Source: Gorsachius magnificus (lineage: Eukaryota; Chordata; Aves; Pelecaniformes; Ardeidae). Taken from it: a stretch of DNA of 64,000 bases. The notes under the pieces are model-generated. The model was not told the origin of the DNA, ran no database searches, and was given only the letters and a program-made list of their open reading frames with translations. Of this stretch, positions 49,401-60,512 are shown piece after piece. The DNA is taken from assembly GCA_034008185.1 (NCBI GenBank), contig CM067089.1, positions 19,790,213-19,854,212 of the forward strand. The letters run 5' to 3'. Position 1 is the first letter of the stretch. Every line of letters starts with the position of its first letter. Position numbers and translations under genes: made by a program.

Positions 49401-52400
49401 AGAACTGCCAGCCGATACTTTCCTGGGCTGTTCCTTTAATTTCTTCAAGTTGCTGATGTGTAAAGTTGCAGTTTCCATCACATTTGGTCTGGGCCCCTAA
49501 GGATCAGCTTCTCTTCCTTTTGGCTTGGGGAGTGCTGAAGCAGAGCTCAAGTGACGAGCCTATTTGTACAGCAACTTTGAAACAAGACGGCTTTCTCCAC
49601 CACATTTTGTGCAGCTGCAGCAGTCATGCACGCTCCCAAATTTTTTCATTCTTTATTCTGTCCATATTTCTGGCCCAGGCACCATAGCTGAGAGCTGGGT
49701 AGAGTATCGTTCCTGCATTGCTGCTGGAGATTTGTGTCTCTGCTGACACTGTAATAGGGTTACAGTTCCATGCTGACGTGAGACTCCAGAAATCGGCACT
49801 TGCCTTTGCCTCATAAAGCATACACTGTTGGTGTATTTCCAGTGTTAATAAAAGGTGTTTCCCACATGGATGAACTCTTGAGCAGTTTGTAAGATGCTTT
49901 TCTCTATTATGATGGGATTGCCCACAGATTTAATGTCTTCTAAACCCTTTATCAACAAAATGATGGATCTGCTGCTGCATTTGTCGTATCAATTGCACGT
50001 GAGTATATTTGGGAGACAGACTGTGACCAAGGTCAAATCAGGTAAGTTCTGCTCAGAGATTAAAATTTTTTGGCAACTTTTTGGAAAGCCTGGATAAATA
50101 GGAAACCTAAAATCTGCTATGGAGGCACAGTATACTTTGTCAAAGGTTTCTTGGAAGCAAGTTGGCTCTGTACAAGAGGCAGCTCTGAGCTATTCATTTT
50201 TTGTTGAACAGGGCAAAAATGTTGCCCGTGCCAGAAGGAGCAATTAGTTTGATTCTACCCATAACTTGCTGTCAGGTCCACTGGGGATGCGGACAATCAG
50301 TGCGATGCTATGCCCATTGCAATTTCTCAGATATTGTCACTTGGGTAATGATGTGCCAATTCTCTTGTTTCATTTTTCAGGGTTTGTTCCTATTCCACAA
50401 TATCTAGGGGTGATAAGTTCAGAGCCTTGCATTCTGCTTTTCATGTTATGGTCCAGATCCATTTTATCTCTGACCAGATCTTTTTGGTATAGTTTTTTGT
50501 GCCCAGTGTTTTTTCTCACCTGGCCCAAAGGTATCTTTTTTTTTTAGTGACCATCAGATGAACACCAATTATTTCTGTGAAGCCTGCCTTATTCAGAAAG
50601 GCCCTGCTATTCCAGTCCAATGTAAAATTCGTTGCTTGCATGACTGACTCAGCCTTTGCTTCCATGGGCTGCATCCTCTATTTCTGGAGTAAGCTACAGA
50701 GATGCTGTTCCCCGGGATGCCCTCTTACATAGTTATAAAGCTAAAAGGCTATTTGCACTTAAAATTGGACGATGTGTCATGGTTGGCTGACATGAGCACG
50801 TGTCTGACCTTGTAGCTGACCCAGTTTTAAAACCAGATTTCCATTTGTAGTTGCCAAAACCTTAATAGGATAGATAGGGTACCAGCTGATGGCAGCGGCA
50901 TTTTCAATGGGAGCTGGGGTGGAGACCTTGTTGCTGTCTCCAGCCCTTGTGATTAGCAGCATTCATGGATGTGTGTGGACATTTGCAGATCCAGTGTGAG
51001 AAACCAGACTGATTTCATTAAGTCTGTAATCTGTTGTCACTTGCCTGCATATTGATGGTCAAAAGCAGCCACACAGGATTTGCAGGTATTCCAAATTCTT
51101 GGAATAATTTACTTCCAGGGCAAGATGTATTTGAAGAAAAAGAATTTTCCTGTTGTCTAATATTTCTTTGAATCCTGGTAAAGATGGAGTGCTTTGTAAA
51201 TGGCCTAAGCCACTTGTCCAAGCCCCAATAAACAATTGCAGTGCTGGGGCTGACTTGCCTACAGTCTCAGTCCCAGCCACCATCTGAATTTACCTGATCT
51301 CTGCTTTCCTTCTGGTTTTTTTTTCAGCTGGACTCCTATTCAGCCTCTGGCTTTGTGTACTCTTTCATGTCACTTTGGCCCAGCTTTTGACTTTTGATGT
51401 TAAGCACTGTCCAACACCTTTGAGTATACTGAATTTTCTAGGGAACATTAGAGCTCAAAGAAGTTTTGCTGCCTTGACATTACCTTTAGAATGCTATGCT
51501 AACTATTTGTTGTCCTAGTTAGCACTTCATCAAATTCCCCGCCAGATGTTTTCTCAGACTTTGTCCCCTAGGAGGTGCTCTGAGATAATTTCCCACTGTT
51601 GATGATAAACTGGCAAATCTGTTTTCTGTATTTGCTCCTTAAATCTTTGTTTAAAATGCATCAGTACGGTGTGCTAGGGTTTGGGTTTTTTTGCTATAAT
51701 CTAAAACTTGACAGCTCAGAATCAGTATGAAGGAGAATCTCTTCAGCTAGTTACTTTGTAATCAAAGCTTCAGAAGGAGTTAAAGGAAAAAGCTTTCTGG
51801 AGAGAGTGGAAGCTGCAGCCTGAATCTGCTAAAACAAAGGAGTGTAGAATGCACTGTTTAAACTGTAAATCCAGGAAAATATCCTTTCAGAATTTGCTCT
51901 GGGATTGATGCTTGGCAGCAAATCATGGCTGAAGACAGGGATATTTTTGGCCCCAGTTAGGGTTTCCCTTCGTTTTGTAGCCAAGTGCAAAACCACCATC
52001 CAGCTGCATTGCTAGATATAGCACTGACCTTTTTACCTTATTGGACCACAGTTTGACTCTTAATTGAAATTGCACTATAATTACACCTTCTGTCCCAATG
52101 GACACTTGTCTGTCTCATAAAACCAACACAACATATTGGAACAATCTGTTCTCAAGTGATACCAGAGCAGGCTCTGAGGAACAACTTCCTCTCATCTCTG
52201 CTGGTGGTGGTGGCTCCTCCAGGACAGCATGGCTAGAGCTGCTATCGAAGGAGTTGTACACCTGGGTTTTAGAGAGTTGTGGCTGCTTTCAAGGGAGTTA
52301 ACTCCTCCCTTTAGCTGACCACCTAAAACATTCCCATGAAATAGAAGCAAAACCCCAAGGTCACAGGAAAAAACTTCCTTGAGATCTCACATGAAGAGGG

Positions 52401-53304
52401 AGTTGAGTCTGTGGAAACTGCATGCTCCTTCAGGTCTGCCGTGACCTTAACGGGGATCTGTAAAGCAGCGTGCATGGGTTGTGCCAGTATACCCTGGTGC
52501 TGGCTTCAGGGCTGGACTCTTTGTCCTGGCTGTGTTCCAACCTTGTAACAGGAAAACCACCAGATCCCATCAGCTCCACTGCCCTCTCCTTTGCAAAGGC
52601 ATCCTGAAGGACAGAAGGCGGCTGTTGTATGTTTGGCTAAGTTCCTGGTCCGGGCAATTAGAAGAATACCAGGAGCGTGAGGACACAAATGTGCTGCTTG
52701 GTTTAACATGTTTACTTTTGTTTCTTGTAGTTCTGATGCTTTCCTGATTGAAAGAAAATGCAATTTACACCAAAAGGCTCAGTGAACTTTGTGTCAAGGA
52801 ATCTAGTGGTATTTATATGGAAGCTGACTTGCCCTCTGTACATTAATGGTCTGCCTAGGAAGAGGGATGCGGAAGGGTTTTGTAACACTGGCTGCAGACC
52901 CTGTTAGCAGGGAGTGGAAGGGGCCTGGCTGATTTTGAAGGTCAGGTGTGAGTAGGATACTGCTTTCTACCACCTAACAAGACTAAGATGAGTGAAAAAC
53001 AGCTTCTCTGTGCAGCTGAAATGATAGCTGCAAAGCAATGGCACAGAAAACAAATGCTATAGCAGCAAGCCAGTTCTGTAGTATAGTGCTGAAATAATAG
53101 TTTTTTGGCATGTGATGCATGTGAAAACTAAGGGCAATTATTCCTTCCTGAACTCTGTCCAAACTACCTTTAATGGTCTTAAACTAATGGGAAATCTGCC
53201 ACTTTCCTGGACTCCTTGGTCTAGGAGCAATTTCTTCCTATCAGCCTCCGTTTGCTTTCTTTTGGTCAGATTCATGCAGTTATACATGCTTTTTTCTTTC
53301 ACAG
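46414..53304. other. Intergenic DNA, nothing recognised
   Basis: There is no supported gene in about 7 kb. An AATAAA occurs at 47130-47135 on the plus strand. I saw no mobile element of recognisable family here. Confidence 0.5.
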
Positions 53305-53484
53305 ATTCCTCCTCTTTGCTTTATACGTGCCTATGAGAGCTGCACAAACAGTCTGTACCCCTTAGAAAGTTACCTGTCCCAGGAGGAATTTCCCAGTGCT
53401 GAAGATGAGTTATCCATCATGATAAAAATGCCTTATGGAGACAAAGTGAAATGTGGAGTCTTGGGGACTTGCCTGAGAAGTTGG
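53305..53484 (+). other. Exon-like open block with good splice signals, unassigned
   Basis: A strong acceptor (TTTTTTCTTTCACAG, ending 53304) precedes exactly 180 bases that are open in the frame beginning IPPLCFIRAYESC and containing YLSQEEFPSAEDEL. A GTAATT that could be a donor follows at 53485. No family is recognised and no partner exon was found, so this may be chance. Confidence 0.12.
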
Positions 53485-53877
53485 GTAATTGGTTGCATAT
53501 GAGGCTGGTTAATCACTGTCATCGACTTGTGTGTTGAGCGTACAACAGGAGGGTCGTGTGGTGGCTTGGGGCTGTCTGGAGGGGATGGCCAGCGCTGCAC
53601 GGCAGCTGGGAAGATGCCATTACAAGATCAGCGTGGCTAAATGGCTAATGCTGGTTAAATCCTAGGAACACAGTGTAGAGACTTTGTGCAAATCATGTCC
53701 TAAAACATGAGCACGCATTCAAGATGGCACAGGACTGACAGACACAGGTAGATGCCTGCCATTGGTGTTAATCTGGGGAGAGCGTGAAGGAGCTCTGATG
53801 AACCTCCTTCAAGTGGGTGTCTAAAACCAGGCAGAAGAATCAGGGCCTTGATTTCTCAGCACAGCTACTTTTGGCCT
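53485..53877. other. Intergenic DNA, nothing recognised
   Basis: This is noncoding sequence with no recognised element. Confidence 0.5.
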
Positions 53878-53985
53878 TGAGCTCTGTGTCTTGCTCTTTT
53901 ATCTGTAAGTTGGGGGTAATACTGCCCTACCCTCACAGGAGCTTGTTAAATTTAGTGCTTGTGGGGCACTGAGGCTGAACAAGAT
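53878..53985 (-). mobile_element. MIR-like (CORE-SINE) relic, reverse orientation
   Basis: In plus orientation the segment reads TTTATCTGTAAGTTGGGGGT, then AATACTGCC, a CCTCACAGGAG block and TTGTTAAATTTAGTGCTTGT. This is the reverse complement of MIR, which typically reads ctcatctgtaaaatggggataat, then cctcatagggttgtt and gattaaatgag. The order of the pieces is kept over about 100 bases. Confidence 0.7.
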
Positions 53986-56007
53986 AAATTAAGGGAGATG
54001 AAAATAATAGCATTGTGCAGACAGCGGGGCTTAGGAGCCCATGCTGAGCAGTGGAGGTGGAAGAAAATAGTGAGAAGCTGTTAAATGAGTCTTGCCCTTC
54101 CTGTGTGCTGGTGTCTGTGGAGCAATAGTATTTTAACACTGGCTACACTGGAAGTTTTTATCTGCTGTTATAATGGTTGGTTTGGCTTTTCTTGTTCATT
54201 ATAGCTCAAGTGGGGATGGGTATATAAATCCTGTGTGACAAAACATATGAGGATGCTGTGGAGATGGGAGGCACAGCTGATGCTCTGCATGCAGACTGCT
54301 CCAGGCATCTTTCCTCTTCAGCTGGGCTGCAGTGAGTCAAGCTAGCTGGGTGGACACAGGGACAAGGTGATCAAGAGTAAATCATGTCCGAAGAAATGGC
54401 AAGCCCAGAATGATGGATGTCACCTCTGTCCAGCGAACTTGTGGAGCCTGGTGGCACACTGCTGTTTGTTGATAGAAATCGTTTCCCTTATAAAGCACTT
54501 GCATTTACTTGGTAATCAGCTTCCTCCAATTCTTGTCATGCCAGCTGGAAATGGCCAAAGCCTGGCTATTAACAACTGGCTTCTCAGCTCAGCAGGAAAA
54601 CTTTGGGCTCCTGATCTGCTAATCAGAGTGTCAGGCTGCTGCTGCTGTGTGGGCTTGCAGTGTGAAAATACAGTATGCTTACAGCTGAGGACAAGATTCC
54701 TGTGAGGGGCATTCCAGATCCCAGCAGCATCCTATCCACCCTCCTGCCTACAAAGAGTGGTCTGTGTGCACCCATCGAGTGAAACAAGCAGGGGCTGGCT
54801 GCTCCCCCCTTCCCAGCTGGGGACCATTCATGTTTGGGATTGTCCAAGGAGCTTGGGGAATGCAGCACCCTGCTCCCACAGCAGGCTGGTACCAAACTCT
54901 CCTGCATGCAGTTTGAAAGGTCCAGGTAAAACTTTCCTGTCTAGAGGATTAACTTGAATTTTCTTGTCTCTACAGAGAAGAAAAAGGGAGTTCAGCGTTT
55001 TCAGTGGTTAAGAAAACCCTGTAGCAAAAAACTGCAGAATCACTCACAAACTTACCACTTTGCCCAGGAGTTCCCTGTGAGGGCAAGCAAATAAAAAAAG
55101 TGAACTTTCTAAGACAAGATACTTGTAAGCTGTGATTTCCCAAGGAAAAGCAAGGATGGCTTTTCCAAATGTGAGTGATTTGAATGCCTTGTCTGATTAG
55201 CCACAAACTTCCGCTATAAAAGAATTTGGCAGGAGACTACACGGGATAAACTTCAGGCAGAGATCATCTACTTGGAGGGAGAGGTCTCAAAACAGGACTT
55301 CTGGTGGGAAAGTTAAAACTGTAACAGGATAGCAACTGCTCCTCTGGTGTTACCACTTCACAACATAACTGACAGGAAGGTATAATCCCTTCTGCCTCAT
55401 TCACTGCGTTGGGCTGGAGGCTGACCAATGTTTAGGGCAACAGCCACGCAGAAACCCCTCTCCTCTAAATCGACGTCGCCCACAGACTGGTTTCCTTCAA
55501 GGATGCTCACGTGATGTTGAAGACCATAGGAACAAGAAAACATCACACATTAAGAATCTTTATCATTTGTTTGGGTATGGAGCCAGGCATTTTTTCCTTA
55601 GTCAGGAGCATTGCAAGTGTCTCACTGACAGATTGACTCAATGCAGCTCTTGTTCAATGAAAAGAAACCTACTTAATTGCAAAGCTAGTGTCTACCGTAG
55701 ACTATAAACTCGTAAGGAAGATGAGGAGTAAATCCCCTTTGCTCCTGACTAGTATGTGCATTTTCAAAAAGAGAACATTGTTAATCCTGCACCTTTACTA
55801 ATGAGTCAGCCTCTGAGCTCAGTTTTCTCTTCAAAATCATTATTTTCAGAAAAAAAAACCCGAAGTGGCACAGGTGTTGCATTCTTTCTATTCTTCTGAA
55901 TTTTGAGCAAATTCGTCTGGTACAAATTTTATAGCTTTTTTATTCACCAACATGGCTGGAAACTTGGAACAAAACTTGGTTCTCTAATGTGACCAGCAGC
56001 CAGGCTG
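53986..56007. other. Intergenic DNA, nothing recognised
   Basis: No exon or repeat was recognised in this stretch on either strand. Confidence 0.5.
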
Positions 56008-56142
56008 CTGGGGCTCAAGGCCAGGTTGGATGGGGCTCTGAGCAACCTGATCTAATTAGCAGTGTCCCTGCTCACTGCAGGGAAGTTGGACTAGATGACC
56101 TCTAGTGGTCCCTTCCAATCCAAACCTTTTTATGATTCTATG
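56008..56142 (+). mobile_element. CR1 non-LTR retrotransposon, short 3' fragment
   Basis: The fragment begins GGGGCTCAAGGCCAGGTTGG and continues ATGGGGCTCTGAGCAACCTG. It has the CR1 3' noncoding block GTTGGACTAGATGACCTCTA and CCCTTCCAATCCAAA and ends in a single degenerate octamer, TATGATTCTATGG. It is more diverged and shorter than the copy at 30240-30520, and the type of tail (GGATGGGGCTCTGAGCAACC) indicates a different CR1 subfamily. Confidence 0.95.
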
Positions 56143-57547
56143 GTGCTCATGCTCAGGACCATGTCCACCGCGGTGCTGTAGTCCCAGTTTGCAGAGATGC
56201 AAACCCATCTTGTCTTGCCCCTCCAGAGTGTCCTTTCTGCTTGGCTGCCCTGGTGCCCCTGCCTGGGGGGAGGCAGCAGAAGAGGAGCTGGCGTAGGAGC
56301 TGCTCGGGTGCTGTCATAGGTTTTCTTTCAGTAAGTAGTGAGGCTGAAAACAAAATCAAAGATTCCCATTTCTTTTTCTTAATACTTATGCTGGATGAAA
56401 AGTACTGCATGTCAAATAGGTAGGATGAAAATCACAAGACTTGGCAAAGCCAGGGTAATTTCTTCTCAAATTTGGCCTCTGCTTCAGGTTTTTGAAGAAT
56501 AGCTTTTATCAGTCTTCCCAAGAGAGTACTTCTAAACTAATAAATGTTTTTCCAATGATGTTTACAATCACAAGGGGCAGCCAGAAAATTTGAAACCAGT
56601 GAAAAATAAATTGGTGAGTCGGGGTCTTTGCCAATGGGGAAGTAGAACAAAATAAACAGCATCTGTTATGGAAATATCTTTTATTTGAAAGGTGTTGTCC
56701 AGTCCAGAGTCTCAAAGACTATTAGCCACCAGTGTTGAAGACTCCTGGCTTAAATCTGTGATTTATGTTTCGACTTGTTCACGCACATCTAAGTGTTGAC
56801 AAATGGCCAGTTTCACAAACAAAGCCTTTTATTCATAGCGATACAGGGTTCACATTGCAGTTTTGTGTATAGATAATTACTTCGTGTATCCTGATATTAC
56901 TATTTTTTGTGTTTGCTAATAGTTGCCGTTGTTTGCCAACAACTGGTGCCTTTCTGGGGCCTTTATGTTAACTGCAGACTGTTGTTTTCTCTGTAATCAC
57001 CATTGATAAGCAAAAAACTTATGTTTGAATTTTGAGCATACGAGACCAGCTATTGACTCCAGAGATCTGCCTTAAAGTTCAATTTTTAGTAGATCGGTGT
57101 GTAGGTTTACTGGATCATGGCCTAATTGGGAAGTGATCTCCAACACCAGCAGTCCTGAGTGATTAATGTCATTTGAGATAAAAAAAGTCTGAATCAGCCC
57201 AGTTAGATCTCTGGGGCTGCAGCTCAGCAGTACTGGTGCCCACAGCAGTCTGAGATGACGTGTTCAGCTCCCTGCAGGATCGGCTCTGTGTACCAGTGTT
57301 TGGTCGGGCAGTCTATCACAGGTATGGATGCAAGAGCTTCTCTTTAGACTTGGTGCCCGTTCCAGAAAGATTCATGAGGACAACAGAGAGGCATTAATCT
57401 CGGTGAACAGAGTCAGTCTGGTAAAACCAGGTCAGGCTCCTGGTTAGTTATTCTGTTCCCTGTTCAGCCCTATGGCATTTAACATGAGCAATCACAGCGT
57501 GTGATTCAAACAGGCATTTGTGGTGTTATAAGAGTGCCATTTACTGT
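56143..57547. other. Intergenic DNA, nothing recognised
   Basis: This is noncoding sequence. The part around 56820-57010 is AT-rich and low in CpG. No gene or repeat family was recognised. Confidence 0.5.
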
Positions 57548-57640
57548 CAAAGTGCCTTACAAACACGACTAGCTCGCAAGATCTTTGAGGTATAGGAAGC
57601 TTGTTTTTACAGACCATGAATTTGTTTCTCTTTGCTTTAG
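57548..57640 (+). mobile_element. MIR-like (CORE-SINE) relic
   Basis: AAGTGCCTTACAAACACGAC, then a TGAGGTATAGGAAG block and TTTTTACAGACCATGAA, follow the order of the MIR consensus (agtgctttacaaaca, then tatgaggtaggta, then ttttacagatgagg). It is decayed and the end is uncertain. Confidence 0.55.
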
Positions 57641-60421
57641 GACAGGGGAGATCCCTTTTAGCCTTGTTGCAATGAAGAGGATGCCATTTTGTGTTATTTT
57701 CAGTTGATTATTGTTTTCTACTTTTTTTATTTGGATAAAACTTAACATGACAATGTGGAAAATTCAGAGGTTTCATCACTGTAAAGTCATGGGTCCACAT
57801 TTTAAAGTGCATTTTAAGATGTGTACTTAACATCCCTTATATTGCATCAGTCAAGTATAGGATGTTACATCTTTAAATCTTGTTTTGGCAGTGCTGTGTA
57901 GCTCTCATTCTCCCCTTCTGGTGCCCAAAGGCACCCTGGCATATAGCAGTAACCTCAGAAAAGGAGGGTGCAGACAAACTCCCATGTGCTCCAGCAAGAG
58001 AGGCATCCTCCCTACAGGAATGGCTTTTGGTCAGTGGGCAAGAACTGGCCACGAGCTCCTGGCTTGCTTATTGACACATTATCAGTTCAGGGTCTTACTA
58101 ATGGCCTGTGGATGACAGGGCACTTACAGCACTGATGTGAGGGATGTCTCTCTCCCTGCCAGTTTCCCTGCAGAAATCAGCTGCAGGGCCCGTGCTCTGT
58201 GTGGTGGAAGAGGCAGCTGGTAAGCCAGGACAGGCTCCCTTGGGCTCAGGGATTTCCAGAGCAAACTGTGGTGTCCCCAGCCAGAGTTCTCATCAGCCAG
58301 TGCCCAGGGAAAGCAAATCCTCTGTGACCATGGTGCCGAAAGGAGGTGGTAAATCCTTCAGAACGGTGGTGAACTGTGGTTTAGAAGTAAATACAAAAAG
58401 ACCTTCCCCGTTATTATTATATGCACTTCATGCTTTGCCAACAAGCAGCCCATTTACTTTAAAAGCAATAGGCATCTTTTCAAAGGCCCCCCCCTTCCCT
58501 GCTCTGCTGGATTTCCATCACTGCAGTCAGTGTATTCCACCTTCCTGCCTCTAGGAGAGGAAAAAGTCAGTGAGAAGGGGGGATTGCTGGAATGTCTCCT
58601 CTTTTCTGACTGCTCCTTGCAAATGCAGTGTTGGAGCTTGTCGGTGGGGAGGAGGATAGATCTGAGAGTACAGGAACCCATCAGAAAACCATGTCAGAAG
58701 TTTTCCACCAAAACTCATCAAGTTTCCCCACCAGCCTGTAGGAGGGTCTGGCAGACAGGTAGCAAAGATGATTCCTAGCTCAAAGGTCAAATAGGAATTT
58801 CGAAGTTAATCAGAGCATCTTGGTTTATGACCCAAACATGGACTTAAAATGCATGCAAAAATCATAAAAACCTCCCTTTGCTGGCAGTGATTCCTCAACT
58901 GCTTTAGAAATGTCTCTACTCTGTATACTTATCTGCTGTATCTTAAGGCTTTTGTCTTATCACCTTGCCTTACATGGTGTGCAAGCAGGAGAGCGACATC
59001 CTCAGGAAAGAACTATGATTTTCGTCCTTTTAAGGACATGGGAGAAATTTAAGTACATATTTGTCTTGTGGCTGAGCACTCAAGAAAGTGATCAGGCACT
59101 TAATTAGGAGTATAACTTTCATTGAAAAGCAATATATGCAGGTGTGTTGTACACTGGCTGTCTTGACAAGATGGTTTCACTTATTTTATCAACCTGAGCT
59201 CCTTGGACCACTGTTGATTGCATGTGGCAGTGTTCATCAAATATGCTCTATAGAATGCAACTAAGTTTTGAACTGAGAATTAAGTTTTAACTGAGCTTTC
59301 TGCTCTGTGCTACGTAAGGAGAACATTTGGGGAGCAGTGAGTACAGTTTAATCTCAGTTTGTGCTTACTGTGTGCCACAAACTGGTCAGGCATGTTCAGC
59401 AGCTATCCAACACTTGGAAAACATCACTGCAAATGAAAGGAGTTATGCAAAACTTTGAAAGGTACTTAATTTGATAACAGCCTAACCACCAAATGCTCAG
59501 CTCTTCCCCTCCATCTGGTTGCTTCTGTCATGCTGAGCTGTGGGTAGTGTTGGGAAGAAACTGCTTCAGCAGGCCAGTCTGTAGAATGACCCTTAGTTAC
59601 CAAAGAAGGGCAGACATGAGCTGCTTCCAAATTTTGTATGTCCTTTCTTCATAGCTAAAAGTTTGTGAATGGTCTCCTTGTCCTCTCCAGAATTATTATA
59701 GGAATCTCTCCTGCCGACCAGTAGTTGAAGATCATTCTGTAGAGCCAAAAGTGGGACACTGACAGCCTTGACTAGTACAGGTTTATTGGACTAGCCGTAT
59801 AATGATACTCTGAAAATTCCTTTCAACAACAACAACGTTTTGTGGTCTAGATTATATTGCTGACAGAATATTCAGAGCTCTTGGTCAGTTGGGAAATGAT
59901 TAAGAGGTTTTTTTAAAGGTGTTTTTTGTATTGGTTGCTCACAAATGAAATACAGATGCAAGACTGCTTGAGCTATAAATCTGGCCTCAATCATTCCTAA
60001 CATTTCAGCATCATACTGTGCAAAACGGCCTCCACTTAAGTCATTTCCAAATGACTGAACTTCGCATTTTTCTTCTGTTATTGTCATCAACCTCACCAGA
60101 TGTCATAATCAAGGAAGAGCCACTAATGAGAAGCTGCTGGTAAATTTGGCATGTCTCAGTCACTTCCATGTGGATACCTGGAGAACAGACTGTGCATCTA
60201 CAACTGCCAACCTGAATCAAAAACAAAACTAAGAATGAGAACATGGATGTTAGCTGCTCTTTCAGACTGCTCTGGATAATCAAAATAAATAGCTCTGTCA
60301 GTGTATAGAAAGGCAACAACCTGACTCATGAACAAGGCAAACCTTTCCAGTCTTGTGGTTCCACAATTACACACTACAACGAGAGCTGGAGACACAGTTG
60401 TCTGTTGCACCAAATGGGGCA
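57641..60421. other. Intergenic DNA; overlapping minus-strand open frames at its right end
   Basis: No gene is supported. Between 59872 and 60422, three minus-strand open frames of 74-92 codons overlap in succession. The first (60198-60422) starts with ATG. They do not join into one recognised protein. Confidence 0.4.
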
Positions 60422-60435
60422 TGCTGAGCTGGGAC

Positions 60436-60512
60436 TATTTTATAACCCAACTGTTATTTTAAGATATTATTCATACAACTTGGGTAGGTATGACGTCAGC
60501 TGATATAAATAT
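60436..60512. promoter_or_regulatory. Promoter-like cluster: CRE, E-box and TATA-like elements
   Basis: A perfect palindromic cAMP response element TGACGTCA lies at 60491-60498 and overlaps an E-box CAGCTG (60497-60502). It is followed on the plus strand by the TATA-like ATATAAATAT (60503-60512). On the minus strand a TATAAAA lies at 60438-60444, about 50 bases downstream of the CRE. Either direction could be used. No transcript or gene is recognised, so this is a motif cluster only. Confidence 0.3.
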
